Shown: positions 17,002 through 27,108, numbered from the stretch's first letter. The stretch: DNA of 64,000 bases from Actinomycetes bacterium (GCA_024222295.1 JAAEPF010000051.1:1-64000), one strand, 5' to 3'. Notes: generated from the sequence alone by a model not told the origin. Numbers and translations are program-made.

Positions 17002-18039
17002 GTGAGCGACGAGCCACTCGACCAACAAACAGTTCGCCCCGGATCAGCTGACCGAGAGCCAGCAGACGAAGAGCCAGTCGACCCTGAATCGGCCGACGGG
17101 CAATCCGCTGTGGCGGAGCTGCCTGAGGGCGCCGGGGACCGGCTCGAAGTGATGATGGCCGAGGCTGGCCTCACCCAGTCACAGGACGAGACGCCCGAAG
17201 GTTTCAGGTCGGGTTTCGTGGCTCTGGTGGGGCGCCCCAATGTGGGCAAGTCCACCTTGCTCAACCAGATCCTCGGCGAGAAGGTCTCGATCACGTCCAA
17301 CAAGCCCCAGACCACCCGCAACCAGATCCGCGGGATCCTCGATCGCGACGACTCCCAGGTGGTGTTCATCGACACCCCCGGAATCCACAAGCCCCGCACA
17401 TTGATGGGTGAGCGCCTCAACCAGACGGCCGGTGATGCCGCCGGCGGTGTCGACGTGGTCTGCCTGTTGGTCGACGCGGTGAAAGGACTCGGAAAGGGTG
17501 ACCAGTTCCTCGCCGAGCGGGTCGGCCCCGATGCGGTGCTCGTGCTCAACAAGTGCGACCGCGCAGGCCGTGACCGCATCGCACAGCAGCTGACCATTGC
17601 ATCGGGTACCGAGTTCAGTGAGTACTTCCCGATCTCGGCGCGGACCGGCGATGGTGTCGATGCCTTGGTGGAATACCTCGTATCACGGCTCCCCGAGGGT
17701 CCACGCTGGTACGAGTCTGGCTCGGTCAGCGACACGACAGACGAGTTCCATGTGGCCGAGCTGGTGCGGGAGCAGCTGTTGGCGGTGACGCGTCAGGAGC
17801 TTCCACATTCGATAGCCACCCGGGTGACGGAGTGGGAATGGCCACTAATACGGGTGGAGATCCTCGTGGAGCGCGAGTCCCAGAAGGGCATGGTGATCGG
17901 CAAGAAGGGCGCGGTGCTCAAGGAGGTGGGCACCCGGGTGCGCAAGCAGCTGCCCGAGGGTGCCTATGTGGAGCTGCAGGTGAAGGTTGACAAGGACTGG
18001 CAGCGCAGCCCCCGCTCCCTGGACCGCCTCGGTTACTGA
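17002..18039 (+). CDS. era: GTPase Era with acidic N-terminal extension
   Basis: A 345-residue ribosome-assembly GTPase that binds the 3' end of 16S rRNA. G1 GRPNVGKST (77-85), switch KPQTTRNQIRG, G3 DTPGIHKPR, G4 NKCD and a C-terminal KH domain (ESQKGMVIGKKGAVLKEVG) are intact. The first 70 or so residues are an acidic low-complexity extension (DREPADEEPVDPESADG) absent from typical 300-residue Era proteins. The start is GTG 17002 with CGGAG 7 bases upstream. It is last in the phoH-ybeY-CNNM-era run. Confidence 0.94.
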   Translation: MSDEPLDQQTVRPGSADREPADEEPVDPESADGQSAVAELPEGAGDRLEVMMAEAGLTQSQDETPEGFRSGFVALVGRPNVGKSTLLNQILGEKVSITSNKPQTTRNQIRGILDRDDSQVVFIDTPGIHKPRTLMGERLNQTAGDAAGGVDVVCLLVDAVKGLGKGDQFLAERVGPDAVLVLNKCDRAGRDRIAQQLTIASGTEFSEYFPISARTGDGVDALVEYLVSRLPEGPRWYESGSVSDTTDEFHVAELVREQLLAVTRQELPHSIATRVTEWEWPLIRVEILVERESQKGMVIGKKGAVLKEVGTRVRKQLPEGAYVELQVKVDKDWQRSPRSLDRLGY

Positions 18040-18104
18040 CCCGCGGCGCCACTCGTCGGCCTGGCTCCCAGCCCGCCCCCGACCCAAGCCCGTTCCGCCG
18101 GGCC

Positions 18105-18130
18105 AGTCAGCCCGACTAGTCAGCCCAACT
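18105..18130. repeat. Short imperfect tandem repeat between era and uppS
   Basis: AGTCAGCCCGACT (18105-18117) is followed directly by AGTCAGCCCAACT (18118-18130), one mismatch. The 290-base era-uppS gap otherwise shows only GC-rich sequence and a candidate -10 before uppS. Confidence 0.5.
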
Positions 18131-18319
18131 AGCCGAGTGTGCTCTGCCGCTCAGCCTCTGTTCCTGAGTAGCTGAGCGTCGTACCGACGCGAGACTCCTC
18201 GGGAAACAAGGATGAGGCATCCTGCACACGGCTGGCTCCGGTGTGGCGGGCAGGGGGAGGGCCAGTGGCGGGCCATGGGGCCCTGATGGGGCGGCGCGGG
18301 GGTGTCGCGAGCGGTCGGG

Positions 18320-18325
18320 TACGGT
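18320..18325 (+). promoter_or_regulatory. Candidate leaderless -10 hexamer (TACGGT) for uppS
   Basis: TACGGT ends exactly 6 bases before GTG 18332, which selects this GTG over the in-frame GTG at 18302. Confidence 0.4.
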
Positions 18326-18331
18326 GCTTCG

Positions 18332-19054
18332 GTGAACCTCGATGAGCTCGACCCCGAGCGGATCCCAAACCACGTCGCACTGGTGATGGACGGCAACGGC
18401 CGCTGGGCCCAGCGCAGGGGCCTGCCCCGCACCGATGGTCACGCAGCAGGCGAAGAGGCGCTGTTCGACACGCTGTGGGGAGCGATGCACGCCGGCATCA
18501 AGTGGATGACGGTGTACGCGTTCTCCACGGAGAACTGGAAGCGCCCGGCTGACGAGGTGCGCTACCTGATGGGCTTCAACGAGCGCCTGCTCATGGAGCA
18601 CCGCGACGAACTGCACGAAGAGGGAGTCAAGGTGCAGTTCATAGGCCGTCGTGACTGGCGGGTTCCGAAGCGCGTGCTTCGCCACATCACCGAAACCGAG
18701 GAGATGACGAAGCGCAACAAGCGCATGACCCTCTCCATGGCGTTCAACTACGGCGGCCGCGCCGAACTGGTCGATGCTGTCAACGCGCTCGTCGCAGAGG
18801 GTGTGAAGCCGGGCAAGGTGACCGAGAAGAAGATCCGCGAGCATCTCTATGACCCCAAGATGCCCGATCCGGAGTTGATGATCCGCACGTCGGGTGAGTA
18901 CCGGATCTCCAACTATCTGCTGTGGCAGATCGCGTATTCGGAGCTGGTGTTCACCGAAGTGCTGTGGCCCGATTTCCGCCGCGAGCACCTCTACGACGCC
19001 ATCGCCGAGTACCAGAACCGCGACCGCCGCTTCGGCGGCATCAAGTCGGGCTGA
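18332..19054 (+). CDS. uppS: Polyprenyl diphosphate synthase (UPP synthase family)
   Basis: A 240-residue cis-prenyltransferase that extends allylic diphosphates with isopentenyl diphosphate to make the lipid carrier for cell-wall sugars. The signatures are HVALVMDGNGRWAQRRGLPR (catalytic Asp), YAFSTENWKRP, and MIRTSGEYRISNYLLWQIAYSE near the end (given in part). In mycobacteria the paralog next to recO and era makes decaprenyl diphosphate; chain length cannot be read here. recO follows after 9 bases, so the two are probably co-transcribed. Confidence 0.94.
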   Translation: MNLDELDPERIPNHVALVMDGNGRWAQRRGLPRTDGHAAGEEALFDTLWGAMHAGIKWMTVYAFSTENWKRPADEVRYLMGFNERLLMEHRDELHEEGVKVQFIGRRDWRVPKRVLRHITETEEMTKRNKRMTLSMAFNYGGRAELVDAVNALVAEGVKPGKVTEKKIREHLYDPKMPDPELMIRTSGEYRISNYLLWQIAYSELVFTEVLWPDFRREHLYDAIAEYQNRDRRFGGIKSG

Positions 19055-19063
19055 AGTCGGGCC

Positions 19064-19783
19064 ATGGCGCTGTACCGGGACACCGCCGTGGTGCTGCGAA
19101 CCTACAAGTTCGGCGAGGCCGACCGCGTTGTGGTGCTGCTGGGTCGCAGCACCGGGAAGGTGCGTGCGGTCGCCAAGGGTGTGAGGCGCACGGGATCCAA
19201 GTTCGGATCGCGCCTGGAGCCTGGTTCGGTGATCAATGTGCAGCTCTACGAGGGCCGCGGGGATCTGGACGGAGTGGCTCAGGCAGAAACAGCAGAGGCG
19301 CACCCACGCACCCGCTCGGACCTGTCGCGCATGGGCCATGCGGCAGCGTTGCTGGAGGCCATAGACCAGCTTGCGCAGGAACGCGAGCCCAGCCACCGCC
19401 TGCACGACATGCTCGTGGGCGGACTCGGCGTGATCGAGGAGTCGAATCCGCCTGCAGTTGTGGCGGCGTTCTATCTGAAGCTGCTCGACGCGGAGGGCGT
19501 GGCGCCCGACCCGGACCGCTGTGTGGTGTGCGGAGAGCCGTCTGACCGGCTGTTCTGCGCACCGGAGGCCGCCGGGCTTCGTTGCTCGGCCTGCGGTGGT
19601 GGTCGGGTGATCTCGGACGAGACCCTCGCCGTGGTTCGTGCCGTTCTCGGTGGTGGACTCAACGCAGTGCTGGACCTGCCCGAGGGCGCGGCAGTGCACG
19701 ATGTGGAGACCCTGGCTTCGGCACTGCTCGAGACGCACATCGAGCGGCGTCTCCGCGCAATCCGGGTGATCCACGAGAGCTGA
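19064..19783 (+). CDS. recO: DNA repair protein RecO
   Basis: A 239-residue recombination mediator that loads RecA onto SSB-coated DNA with RecR/RecF. An N-terminal OB fold (YRDTAVVLRTYKFGEADRVV, VAKGVRRTGSKFGSRLEPG) is followed by a helical domain and a zinc finger with CVVCGEPS and CSACGG. ATG 19064 follows uppS by 9 bases. A GC-rich hairpin just after the stop separates it from a convergent membrane-protein gene. Confidence 0.93.
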   Translation: MALYRDTAVVLRTYKFGEADRVVVLLGRSTGKVRAVAKGVRRTGSKFGSRLEPGSVINVQLYEGRGDLDGVAQAETAEAHPRTRSDLSRMGHAAALLEAIDQLAQEREPSHRLHDMLVGGLGVIEESNPPAVVAAFYLKLLDAEGVAPDPDRCVVCGEPSDRLFCAPEAAGLRCSACGGGRVISDETLAVVRAVLGGGLNAVLDLPEGAAVHDVETLASALLETHIERRLRAIRVIHES

Positions 19784-19793
19784 CAAAACGGGT

Positions 19794-19817
19794 GACGGGG
19801 GCCCGGAGGCCCCCGTC
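19794..19817. terminator. Strong GC hairpin between convergent genes
   Basis: Perfect 10-bp stem: GACGGGGGCC (19794-19803) and GGCCCCCGTC (19808-19817) around the tetraloop CGGA. It lies 10 bases after the recO stop and 27 bases from the end of the opposing gene. There is no T tract, but such hairpins are common actinobacterial terminators and this one could serve both strands. Confidence 0.7.
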
Positions 19818-19844
19818 GGTACAGCTTGTGCAGGATTGCGGTCG

Positions 19845-20717
19845 CTAAGGAGCGACCGGTTCGCCGTTGATGACCCGGTAGGTCCAGCAGATGGCGACGA
19901 GCGCCACCGGGATGGAGACCAGCAGGCCGATGCCGCAGAGCAGGGCACCTGCGATGTAGATCAGGTAGCTCACGATGATGATCAGCAACACCTGGCCGAT
20001 GTTGTCGCGCACCATGTCGATCGAGCCCTTGATCGCGTCGCCCGGACCCTCCCCCCTGTCGAGCGCTCGCAGCGGGGCGAACACCGTGAAGAAGAGCCAG
20101 ATGATCCCGGGAATGATGCAGAGGAGGTAGCCGACCATGGCTCCGAGCCCCACCACGATGACGGTGAGGATGTAGGCCCCGAAGTTGGTGCCGTCGGTGA
20201 ACATGGAGAACGACGGCGCCCGTCCCTGGGTCACACCCAGCCCGGCACGGTAGACACCGGCCTGGACTGCGAAGCCCACGACGAACTGGAGGAAGAACGT
20301 CACGGCGAACGCAAGCCAGAACATGATGCCGACGCTGTTGTCGTCACCCCCGATCGTCGGGATGATCACCAACTGGCTGATGACACTGACAGCGATCAGG
20401 GCGACGAAGACTCCGAGTACCAGAAGGATGAACTGGCCGGCGTTCTCGCTGAACTTGTTCCAGCCGTAGGACACGGCAGCGCCGACCTCGAGTCGCTGGC
20501 CGCCGCCACCGGGCTGGTAGGGCTGCGCCGGAGGTGGCATGCCTCCTGGCGGGGGAGCGCCACCACCTGGCGGGGGAGCGCCGCCACCTGGCGGGGGTGC
20601 CGGCGGGGGAGCTCCGCCTCCTGGTGGGGGTGCTGGCGGGGGAGCTCCGCCTCCTGGTGGGGGTGCTGGCGGGGGAGCGCCACCCCCTGGCGGCGGCGGC
20701 TGGTTCGGGTCACTCAT
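19845..20717 (-). CDS. Multi-pass membrane protein with Pro/Gly-repeat N-terminus
   Basis: A 290-residue protein. Residues 1-75 are low complexity, with the 11-residue unit PPPGGGAPPPA repeated three times and further variants. After GGQRLEVGAAVSYGWNKFSE come about six hydrophobic segments (QFILLVLGVFVALIAVSVIS, AYILTVIVVGLGAMVGYLLC, VLLIIIVSYLIYIAGALLC). The VGxAxSYGWxKF start and the GEGPGDAIKGSIDMVRDNIG loop resemble DUF975/glycerophosphodiester-esterase-membrane-domain proteins. ATG 20717 has GGAGGA upstream. The RDD gene lies 187 bases upstream on the same strand. The function is unknown. Confidence 0.85.
   Translation of the reverse strand: MSDPNQPPPPGGGAPPPAPPPGGGAPPPAPPPGGGAPPPAPPPGGGAPPPGGGAPPPGGMPPPAQPYQPGGGGQRLEVGAAVSYGWNKFSENAGQFILLVLGVFVALIAVSVISQLVIIPTIGGDDNSVGIMFWLAFAVTFFLQFVVGFAVQAGVYRAGLGVTQGRAPSFSMFTDGTNFGAYILTVIVVGLGAMVGYLLCIIPGIIWLFFTVFAPLRALDRGEGPGDAIKGSIDMVRDNIGQVLLIIIVSYLIYIAGALLCGIGLLVSIPVALVAICWTYRVINGEPVAP
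20540..20700. repeat. Imperfect 33-bp tandem repeats encoding Pro/Gly-rich segments
   Basis: The N-terminal coding part of the membrane protein on the minus strand holds about four near-identical copies of a unit coding PPPGGGAPPPA. On the plus strand the repeated core is GGAGCTCCGCCTCCTGGTGG, with variant copies on either side. Repeats of this kind change copy number easily. Confidence 0.75.
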
Positions 20718-20903
20718 GTCGGGTCCTCCGGGTGTTGGAAACCGATGTTGGCGATTGGGGGGTGCGGTCAGCTGTCGAGGCCGGTCGCTGCTAACCGGTC
20801 GGTGCTCGTTCCCGACGCTAACGGTCGGCGCGGCGCCAGTGGCGGACATCGCCATGGTTCTGAACACGATCGGCCGGACGGTGGTGCCACCGCGGGGCGT
20901 GTA

Positions 20904-21392
20904 TCAGCCGTCGACAACCATCGTTGCGCCGAACTTGTCCCATGGCGTCTGGCGCAACGGGTCGTTGAACAGGTTCACCAGACCCCAGATCACGAGTCCG
21001 ATCTGCGCCAGGCCTCCGGCTACCGGGACAATGCCCAGAAGGGTCCACGCAGAGCGCCTGAATCCCTGTTCGATGGTGGCCGGTGAGCCGTCTGTGCCGA
21101 TCACCTGGATGCCGAGGATCATGCCGGCCACTGTCTTTCCGAAGTTGCCGATCATCAGGGCGTAGTAGAGGAAGTAGACGACGCTGGTGATCAGTGCTCC
21201 CAGAAGCGAGGAGCCGAAGTCCGCTGATGCGCGGCTCGAGTTGAGGCTCATCGTGCTGCTGTCGACCATGAGGGCCACCGGCAGCCCGACCACCAGTCCG
21301 AGCCCGAGTCCATCCAGCAGCAGGGCGACGATGCGTTTCCAGGGTTCGGCCAGTCGCGGGCCTGTATTCGGGATCAGGTTCGGGTCGGTCAC
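20904..21392 (-). CDS. RDD family membrane protein
   Basis: A 162-residue protein with the RDD fold: an Arg-start (PWKRIVALLLDGLGLGLVVG, with the family Arg and Asp in the first helix), a second helix LITSVVYFLYYALMIG and the conserved GKTVAGMILGIQVIG, followed by a last helix. It starts at GTG 21392 with GGAGAT upstream. RDD proteins are small polytopic proteins of mixed or unknown role. It shares a strand with the Pro/Gly-repeat membrane protein and is divergent from glyS. Confidence 0.88.
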   Translation of the reverse strand: MTDPNLIPNTGPRLAEPWKRIVALLLDGLGLGLVVGLPVALMVDSSTMSLNSSRASADFGSSLLGALITSVVYFLYYALMIGNFGKTVAGMILGIQVIGTDGSPATIEQGFRRSAWTLLGIVPVAGGLAQIGLVIWGLVNLFNDPLRQTPWDKFGATMVVDG

Positions 21393-21520
21393 GGCTATCT
21401 CCGGGTCATCGGCTGGGTCCAGACGCTAGCGACAATGCAGAGATGTCCTGGGACATCGTGGTCGGTTGCACAGCTTTGTCGTTTCTGGCATTCCATCCGG
21501 TGCCGGTAGCCTGAGCGGCC

Positions 21521-22840
21521 ATGTCTGCCGAGGCCAACCCCGAGCTGTTCGACAAGATCGTCAACCTGACCAAGCGGCGCGGGTTCGTCTACCCGTCCGC
21601 GGAGATCTACGGCGGATTCCGCTCCACCTACGACTACGGGCCACTCGGAGTACTGCTGCTGCGAAACGTCAAGGATGCCTGGTGGCAGTCGATTGTGCAG
21701 GAGCGGGGCGACATCGTCGGCCTCGACGCGTCCATCCTGTCGCCGCCACAGGTATGGGAGGCCTCCGGCCACCTCGCCAACTTCACGGACCCGCTGGTGG
21801 ACTGCACCAACTGCAAGAACCGGTTCCGCCTCGACAAGCTGGATGACCCCGAGCAGTGCCCGAGTTGCGGGAAGCGGGGCACGTTCACCGAGCCGCGACA
21901 GTTCAACCTGATGTTCGAGACCCAGGCCGGTCCGGTGCAGGACGCGTCGGCAACTGCGTTCCTGCGCCCCGAGACGGCCCAGGGCATGTTCATCAACTTC
22001 AAGAACGTGATCGACACCACACGGGTGCGTCCGCCGTTCGGGATCGCGCAGATCGGCAAGTCTTTCCGCAACGAGATCACGCCCGGGCAGTTCGTGTTCC
22101 GCACCCGTGAGTTCGAGCAGATGGAGATGGAGTTCTTCTGCCATCCCGACGAGTCGGCACATTGGTACGAGTACTGGTGCGAGCACCGCTTCCAGTGGTA
22201 CCTCGACCATGGGATGCCGGCTGATCGGCTGCGCCTGCGGGCCCACGACGACGACGAGTTGTCGCACTACTCGTCAGGCACCTCTGATGTGGAGTACCTG
22301 TTCCCCTGGGGATGGGACGAGCTCGAGGGCATCGCCAACCGTGGCGACTACGACCTGAGCCAGCACGCTGAGCACTCCGGTGAGCGCCTTGAGTGGTTCG
22401 ACCAGGCTTCCGGTGACCGGTGGGTGCCCCATGTGATCGAGCCTGCTGCGGGGGCCACCCGCACGGCGATGGCATTCCTGATGGCGGCGTACGACGAGGA
22501 GGAGGTGCGCGGCGAGAAGCGTGTCGTTCTGCGCTTCCATCCGAGCATCGCGCCCTACAAGGTGGCCGTACTGCCGCTGTCCAAGAAGCCCGAGCTCGGC
22601 GGACCTGCCTCGGAGCTGGCCACGGAGCTGCGCAAGCACTTCATGTGTGACTACGACGAGACCCAGTCGATCGGGCGCCGCTACCGCCGCCAGGACGAGC
22701 TGGGCACGCCGTTCTGTGTGACCTACGACTTCGACACGCTCGAGGACCAGGCTGTCACGGTGCGCGAGCGCGACTCCATGGAGCAGGACCGGGTGCCGAT
22801 CGCGGGCGTAGTCGACTACCTGAGCGAGCGGTTGGCCTGA
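21521..22840 (+). CDS. glyS: Glycine--tRNA ligase (alpha2 type)
   Basis: A 439-residue class II aminoacyl-tRNA synthetase of the dimeric type found in actinobacteria and archaea. It begins DKIVNLTKRRGFVYPSAEIY, a near-universal GlyRS start. Class II motifs are motif 2 (AQIGKSFRNEITPG) and motif 3 (GATRTAMAFLMAAYDEEEV). Two CxxC pairs (CTNCKNRF, CPSCGKRG) form an insertion zinc site. The anticodon-binding domain ends the protein (APYKVAVLPLSKK). TAGCCT 8 bases before ATG 21521 may be the -10. Confidence 0.96.
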   Translation: MSAEANPELFDKIVNLTKRRGFVYPSAEIYGGFRSTYDYGPLGVLLLRNVKDAWWQSIVQERGDIVGLDASILSPPQVWEASGHLANFTDPLVDCTNCKNRFRLDKLDDPEQCPSCGKRGTFTEPRQFNLMFETQAGPVQDASATAFLRPETAQGMFINFKNVIDTTRVRPPFGIAQIGKSFRNEITPGQFVFRTREFEQMEMEFFCHPDESAHWYEYWCEHRFQWYLDHGMPADRLRLRAHDDDELSHYSSGTSDVEYLFPWGWDELEGIANRGDYDLSQHAEHSGERLEWFDQASGDRWVPHVIEPAAGATRTAMAFLMAAYDEEEVRGEKRVVLRFHPSIAPYKVAVLPLSKKPELGGPASELATELRKHFMCDYDETQSIGRRYRRQDELGTPFCVTYDFDTLEDQAVTVRERDSMEQDRVPIAGVVDYLSERLA

Positions 22841-23012
22841 CCGCGGTCGCCCGCCGGCCCACGGAAGCGGCCGAGGGCGCAAACCGCGGCTCGCGGCATC
22901 CGCCCGGACTGCAATACTCCGGTTCCACAATCTGGTTGCCGGCCAGCCCGGCCGGCAGCACTCGCCGAGGCGACCAAGGGGCCGAAGGGCCGGCTGCGCA
23001 GAAAGGGGCTCG

Positions 23013-24884
23013 ATGGGCATCGTCGACGAAGACGTCGCCCGCGTGCGCCAGTCCACCGACATGGCCGCACTGGTGGGGGAGTACACCCAGCTTCGACGCG
23101 TGGGCCAGCGTTGGGTGGGCCTGTGCCCTTTCCACGCCGAGAAGTCGCCCTCGTTCTCGGTCAATGCCACCGAGGGTCTCTACCACTGCTTCGGCTGCAA
23201 GGCGTCCGGTGATGCGATCACGTTCCTGCGCGCGATCGAGCACCTCGACTTCGTGGATGCGGTGGAGAGCCTCGCGGGGCGCGCCAACATCCCGCTGCGA
23301 TACACCGAGCGGGGCGGCGGAGAGGAACGCAAGCGCAAGACGCGGCTCTACGAGGTCATGGAGCGGGCGGTCGAGTGGTACCACGAGCGGCTCCGCACGG
23401 GATCCGATGCCGCCCAGGCGCGGGCATACCTGCGCCACCGCGGGTTCACAGCCGACGAGGTCGGTCGCTACCAGGTCGGGTGGGCACCCGACGGGTGGGA
23501 CCAGTTGACCCGTTCGCTGAAGCTGTCGCAGTCGGATCTGGAAGCGACAGGGCTGGGGATGCTCAACCGCCGCAACCGGTTGCAGGACTTCTTCCGGGCC
23601 AGGGTGCTGTTTCCCATCTACGACGAGCAGGGCCGCCCGATCGGCTTCGGCGGTCGCAAGCTGCCCGATACCGACGGCCCGAAGTACCAGAACTCGCGTG
23701 ACAACGTGCTGTACCACAAGTCGCGTGCCCTCTACGGGCTCAACTGGGCCAAGGGCGACGTGGTGTCTGCAAACGAAGTCGTCATATGCGAGGGCTACAC
23801 CGACGTGATCGGTTTCGCCCGGGCGGGGATCGAGCGTGCCGTGGCGACCTGCGGCACGGCGCTCACCGAGGAGCACGTGCAGCTGCTGTCGCGCTTCACA
23901 CGCCGGATCGTGCTGGCCTACGACGCCGACGAGGCCGGACAGTCCGCCGCAGAGCGTGTGTACGAGTGGGAGAAGACCCACGACGTGGGCTTCTGGGTCG
24001 TCGACATGCCGGGCGGCACCGACCCCGACGAGCTTGCGCGCGAGGATCCGGCTGCCCTTGCCGCGGCTGTGGAAGGTGCCCGTCCGTTCCTGGAGTTCCG
24101 GGTGCAGCGGGCGCTGGCGGCAGCCGACCTCGAGTCGGCCGAGGGGCGTGCACGGGGCGCCGACGACGCGCTCGGTGTCATCGTCGAGCATCCGGACTCA
24201 CTGGTGGTCGACCAGTACCTGATGGACCTGTCCGACGCCACGAGGATCGAGGTGGCAAGGCTGCGCGAGCGGCTCGGCGAGGTGCGACGACGCCCCAGGG
24301 AACAGCCCCAGCGTCGGCCTTCACCGCGTGATGAGCCCCCGCCCCACAGCGACATGGATGCTCCGAGCGGCGCAGTTGGGCTGGACCCGATGCCCCAGGG
24401 AGCCGAACGCGAGGCGATCCGCCTGGCAGTCCACAAACGCGAGGTGGCCTTGCCCCTGCTCGACGCGGCGCTGTTCTCCGATCCCACGGCCCGTGCCGCA
24501 TGGGAGGCGATCGAGGCGGCTCCGACGGTTGCCGAAGCCATGGCGAGTGCGTCGCCAGAGGTGGCCGAGGAGCTGTCGCGCCTGTCGGTGGAGGACCTGG
24601 CGGTCGAGACCACCGACGTGATGGCCCGCCTCGCGACCGAAGCCGCCCGTGTGGAGCTGGTCGAGCTGGAGATGGAGGCGAGGGGGGCCGAGGATCCCCT
24701 CGCGTATGCGGACGCGATCGGCTACCTGAAGGTCACGATCGACGACCTGAGGCGTCCGAGAGCCGAGTCGGAAACGGTCGCCGAGTTGCTAGATTGGCTG
24801 AAGCTCCGGCGGTCGGGGCCGGCCGATCAGGCCGGTGACGACACTGGGGGCGAATGGGCCGGACCAAGCGAGACATCCTCGTGA
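23013..24884 (+). CDS. dnaG: DNA primase
   Basis: A 623-residue primase that makes RNA primers for replication. The zinc-binding domain uses C38, H41, C59 and C62 (CPFH and CFGC). The RNA polymerase core contains the TOPRIM motifs EGYTDV (E260) and YDADEAG (Asp304, Asp306). A C-terminal helicase-interaction region follows a Pro/Arg-rich linker (RRPREQPQRRPSPRDEPPP). ATG 23013 has AAGGGG about 5 bases upstream. It is followed closely by the primary sigma factor, the classic dnaG-sigA arrangement. Confidence 0.97.
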   Translation: MGIVDEDVARVRQSTDMAALVGEYTQLRRVGQRWVGLCPFHAEKSPSFSVNATEGLYHCFGCKASGDAITFLRAIEHLDFVDAVESLAGRANIPLRYTERGGGEERKRKTRLYEVMERAVEWYHERLRTGSDAAQARAYLRHRGFTADEVGRYQVGWAPDGWDQLTRSLKLSQSDLEATGLGMLNRRNRLQDFFRARVLFPIYDEQGRPIGFGGRKLPDTDGPKYQNSRDNVLYHKSRALYGLNWAKGDVVSANEVVICEGYTDVIGFARAGIERAVATCGTALTEEHVQLLSRFTRRIVLAYDADEAGQSAAERVYEWEKTHDVGFWVVDMPGGTDPDELAREDPAALAAAVEGARPFLEFRVQRALAAADLESAEGRARGADDALGVIVEHPDSLVVDQYLMDLSDATRIEVARLRERLGEVRRRPREQPQRRPSPRDEPPPHSDMDAPSGAVGLDPMPQGAEREAIRLAVHKREVALPLLDAALFSDPTARAAWEAIEAAPTVAEAMASASPEVAEELSRLSVEDLAVETTDVMARLATEAARVELVELEMEARGAEDPLAYADAIGYLKVTIDDLRRPRAESETVAELLDWLKLRRSGPADQAGDDTGGEWAGPSETSS

Positions 24885-24917
24885 CGTCGGCGCCCAACCA
24901 GAGCAGGAGTCGGTTCT

Positions 24918-26175
<1,258 letters not shown>

Positions 26176-26177
<2 letters not shown>

Positions 26178-26209
26178 GGCCGGGGTCCGATCACCCGGCG
26201 ACCGGCCTC
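26176..26209 (+). terminator. Inverted repeat after sigA, possible terminator
   Basis: GAGGCCGG (26176-26183) and CCGGCCTC (26202-26209) form an 8-bp stem around an 18-base loop that overlaps the sigA stop. The loop is large and there is no T run, so the call is tentative. Confidence 0.35.
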
Positions 26210-26285
26210 TCGTGGCCCGCACGCGGCCGAGCCCCGGCGCATGGCCTGGACCATGCGACCGGGGACCGTTGTCGACAGTATCGGC

Positions 26286-26987
26286 TCAGGAATCTGACTC
26301 GCCGGCCGGTTCCTCCTCGGTTGGCTCGCCCGTCTCGTCTTCGTAGAGGTCGTCGTACTCGACGCCCTCTTCGAGACAGCCCTCGAAGTCCTCGAGTTCC
26401 TCGCCGAACACGGCGATGTCGCACTCGATGAACTTCGGCTCGAGCTGCTCCCATACAGCGTCGAGGTCCTCTTCGGTGGCGCCACCGGCCACAGCTTCTT
26501 CCTCGGCCCTTTCGAGTTCGTCGAGTGAGATGCCCGAGTCGGCCAGGCACTGCTCCCAGGCCACGTCGTCTTCGTGCATCACACCGTCGAATACGCTCTC
26601 GCATTCCTCGAGGGCCGGGTCGATCATCTCCCAGACGGCCTCGATCTCGTCGTCGGTGCCGGACTCCTCGATCTCGAATGCTGCGTCGAGGTCGACTCCC
26701 GCGTCCTCGAGGCATTGCTCGAACTGTTGCTCGAGCGCCTCGTACTCGTCGTCGCCCACCACCCCGTCAGCGGGCTGGGGGGCCGTCTCGCCCTCGGCAG
26801 CGGGTGCCCCGGCAGGTTCGTCCTGTGGGGTCCCTTCCTGGGCTCCGACGCCGATTGCCGCGGCGGACCCGCCGAGGGCCAGGACCGCTGCGATGCCAAT
26901 GGCACCGAACAGCTTGCGGTGGCCGCGGACCCGTGTCGTAGCGGGGGCGTCATCGCCGTGTGTTGATGGATCGTGGTTGGTATCCAT
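26286..26987 (-). CDS. Secreted or membrane-anchored acidic cysteine-repeat protein
   Basis: A 233-residue protein that I do not recognise as a known family. Residues 1-25 are cytoplasmic with basic residues (RVRGHRK). A hydrophobic helix (LFGAIGIAAVLALGGSAAAI) then acts as anchor or signal, and the rest is very acidic. Residues 88-133 and 145-194 are an internal duplication: each starts EQCLxDxGxxLD, passes DExxAVWExxxPxxxEC and ends near a second Cys. Cysteines are at 92, 129, 147, 189 and 204; 92/129 and 147/189 are the repeat pairs, likely disulfides outside the cell. ATG 26987 has AGGAGGAG upstream. It is divergent from the two-component genes at 27109, 121 bases away. Confidence 0.8.
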   Translation of the reverse strand: MDTNHDPSTHGDDAPATTRVRGHRKLFGAIGIAAVLALGGSAAAIGVGAQEGTPQDEPAGAPAAEGETAPQPADGVVGDDEYEALEQQFEQCLEDAGVDLDAAFEIEESGTDDEIEAVWEMIDPALEECESVFDGVMHEDDVAWEQCLADSGISLDELERAEEEAVAGGATEEDLDAVWEQLEPKFIECDIAVFGEELEDFEGCLEEGVEYDDLYEDETGEPTEEEPAGESDS

Positions 26988-27052
26988 GTCTCCTCCTGTG
27001 TCGATTCGTGATCGGACGCCTTCGACGGTGACGGATCGAGGCTGAGGAGACG

Positions 27053-27075
27053 CTGAGAGCTGCCGCGGTTCTCAG
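27053..27075. promoter_or_regulatory. Inverted repeat between divergent secreted-protein and response-regulator genes
   Basis: CTGAGA (27053-27058) and TCTCAG (27070-27075) are inverted around 11 bases in the 121-base divergent intergenic region. The one-turn spacing suits a dimeric OmpR-type regulator, so it is a candidate operator for the adjacent response regulator. Confidence 0.3.
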
Positions 27076-27108
27076 GGTTTTCCAAGCTTTCGCTGCGACA
27101 CTTGGGTT

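Noticed and set aside
15726..17735. A 669-codon minus-strand open frame across CNNM and era
   Set aside because: It is antisense to two clear genes with full motif sets, and its composition is not protein-like.
18116..19948. A 610-codon minus-strand open frame across uppS and recO
   Set aside because: It is antisense to genes with complete catalytic motifs; nothing in its translation is recognisable.
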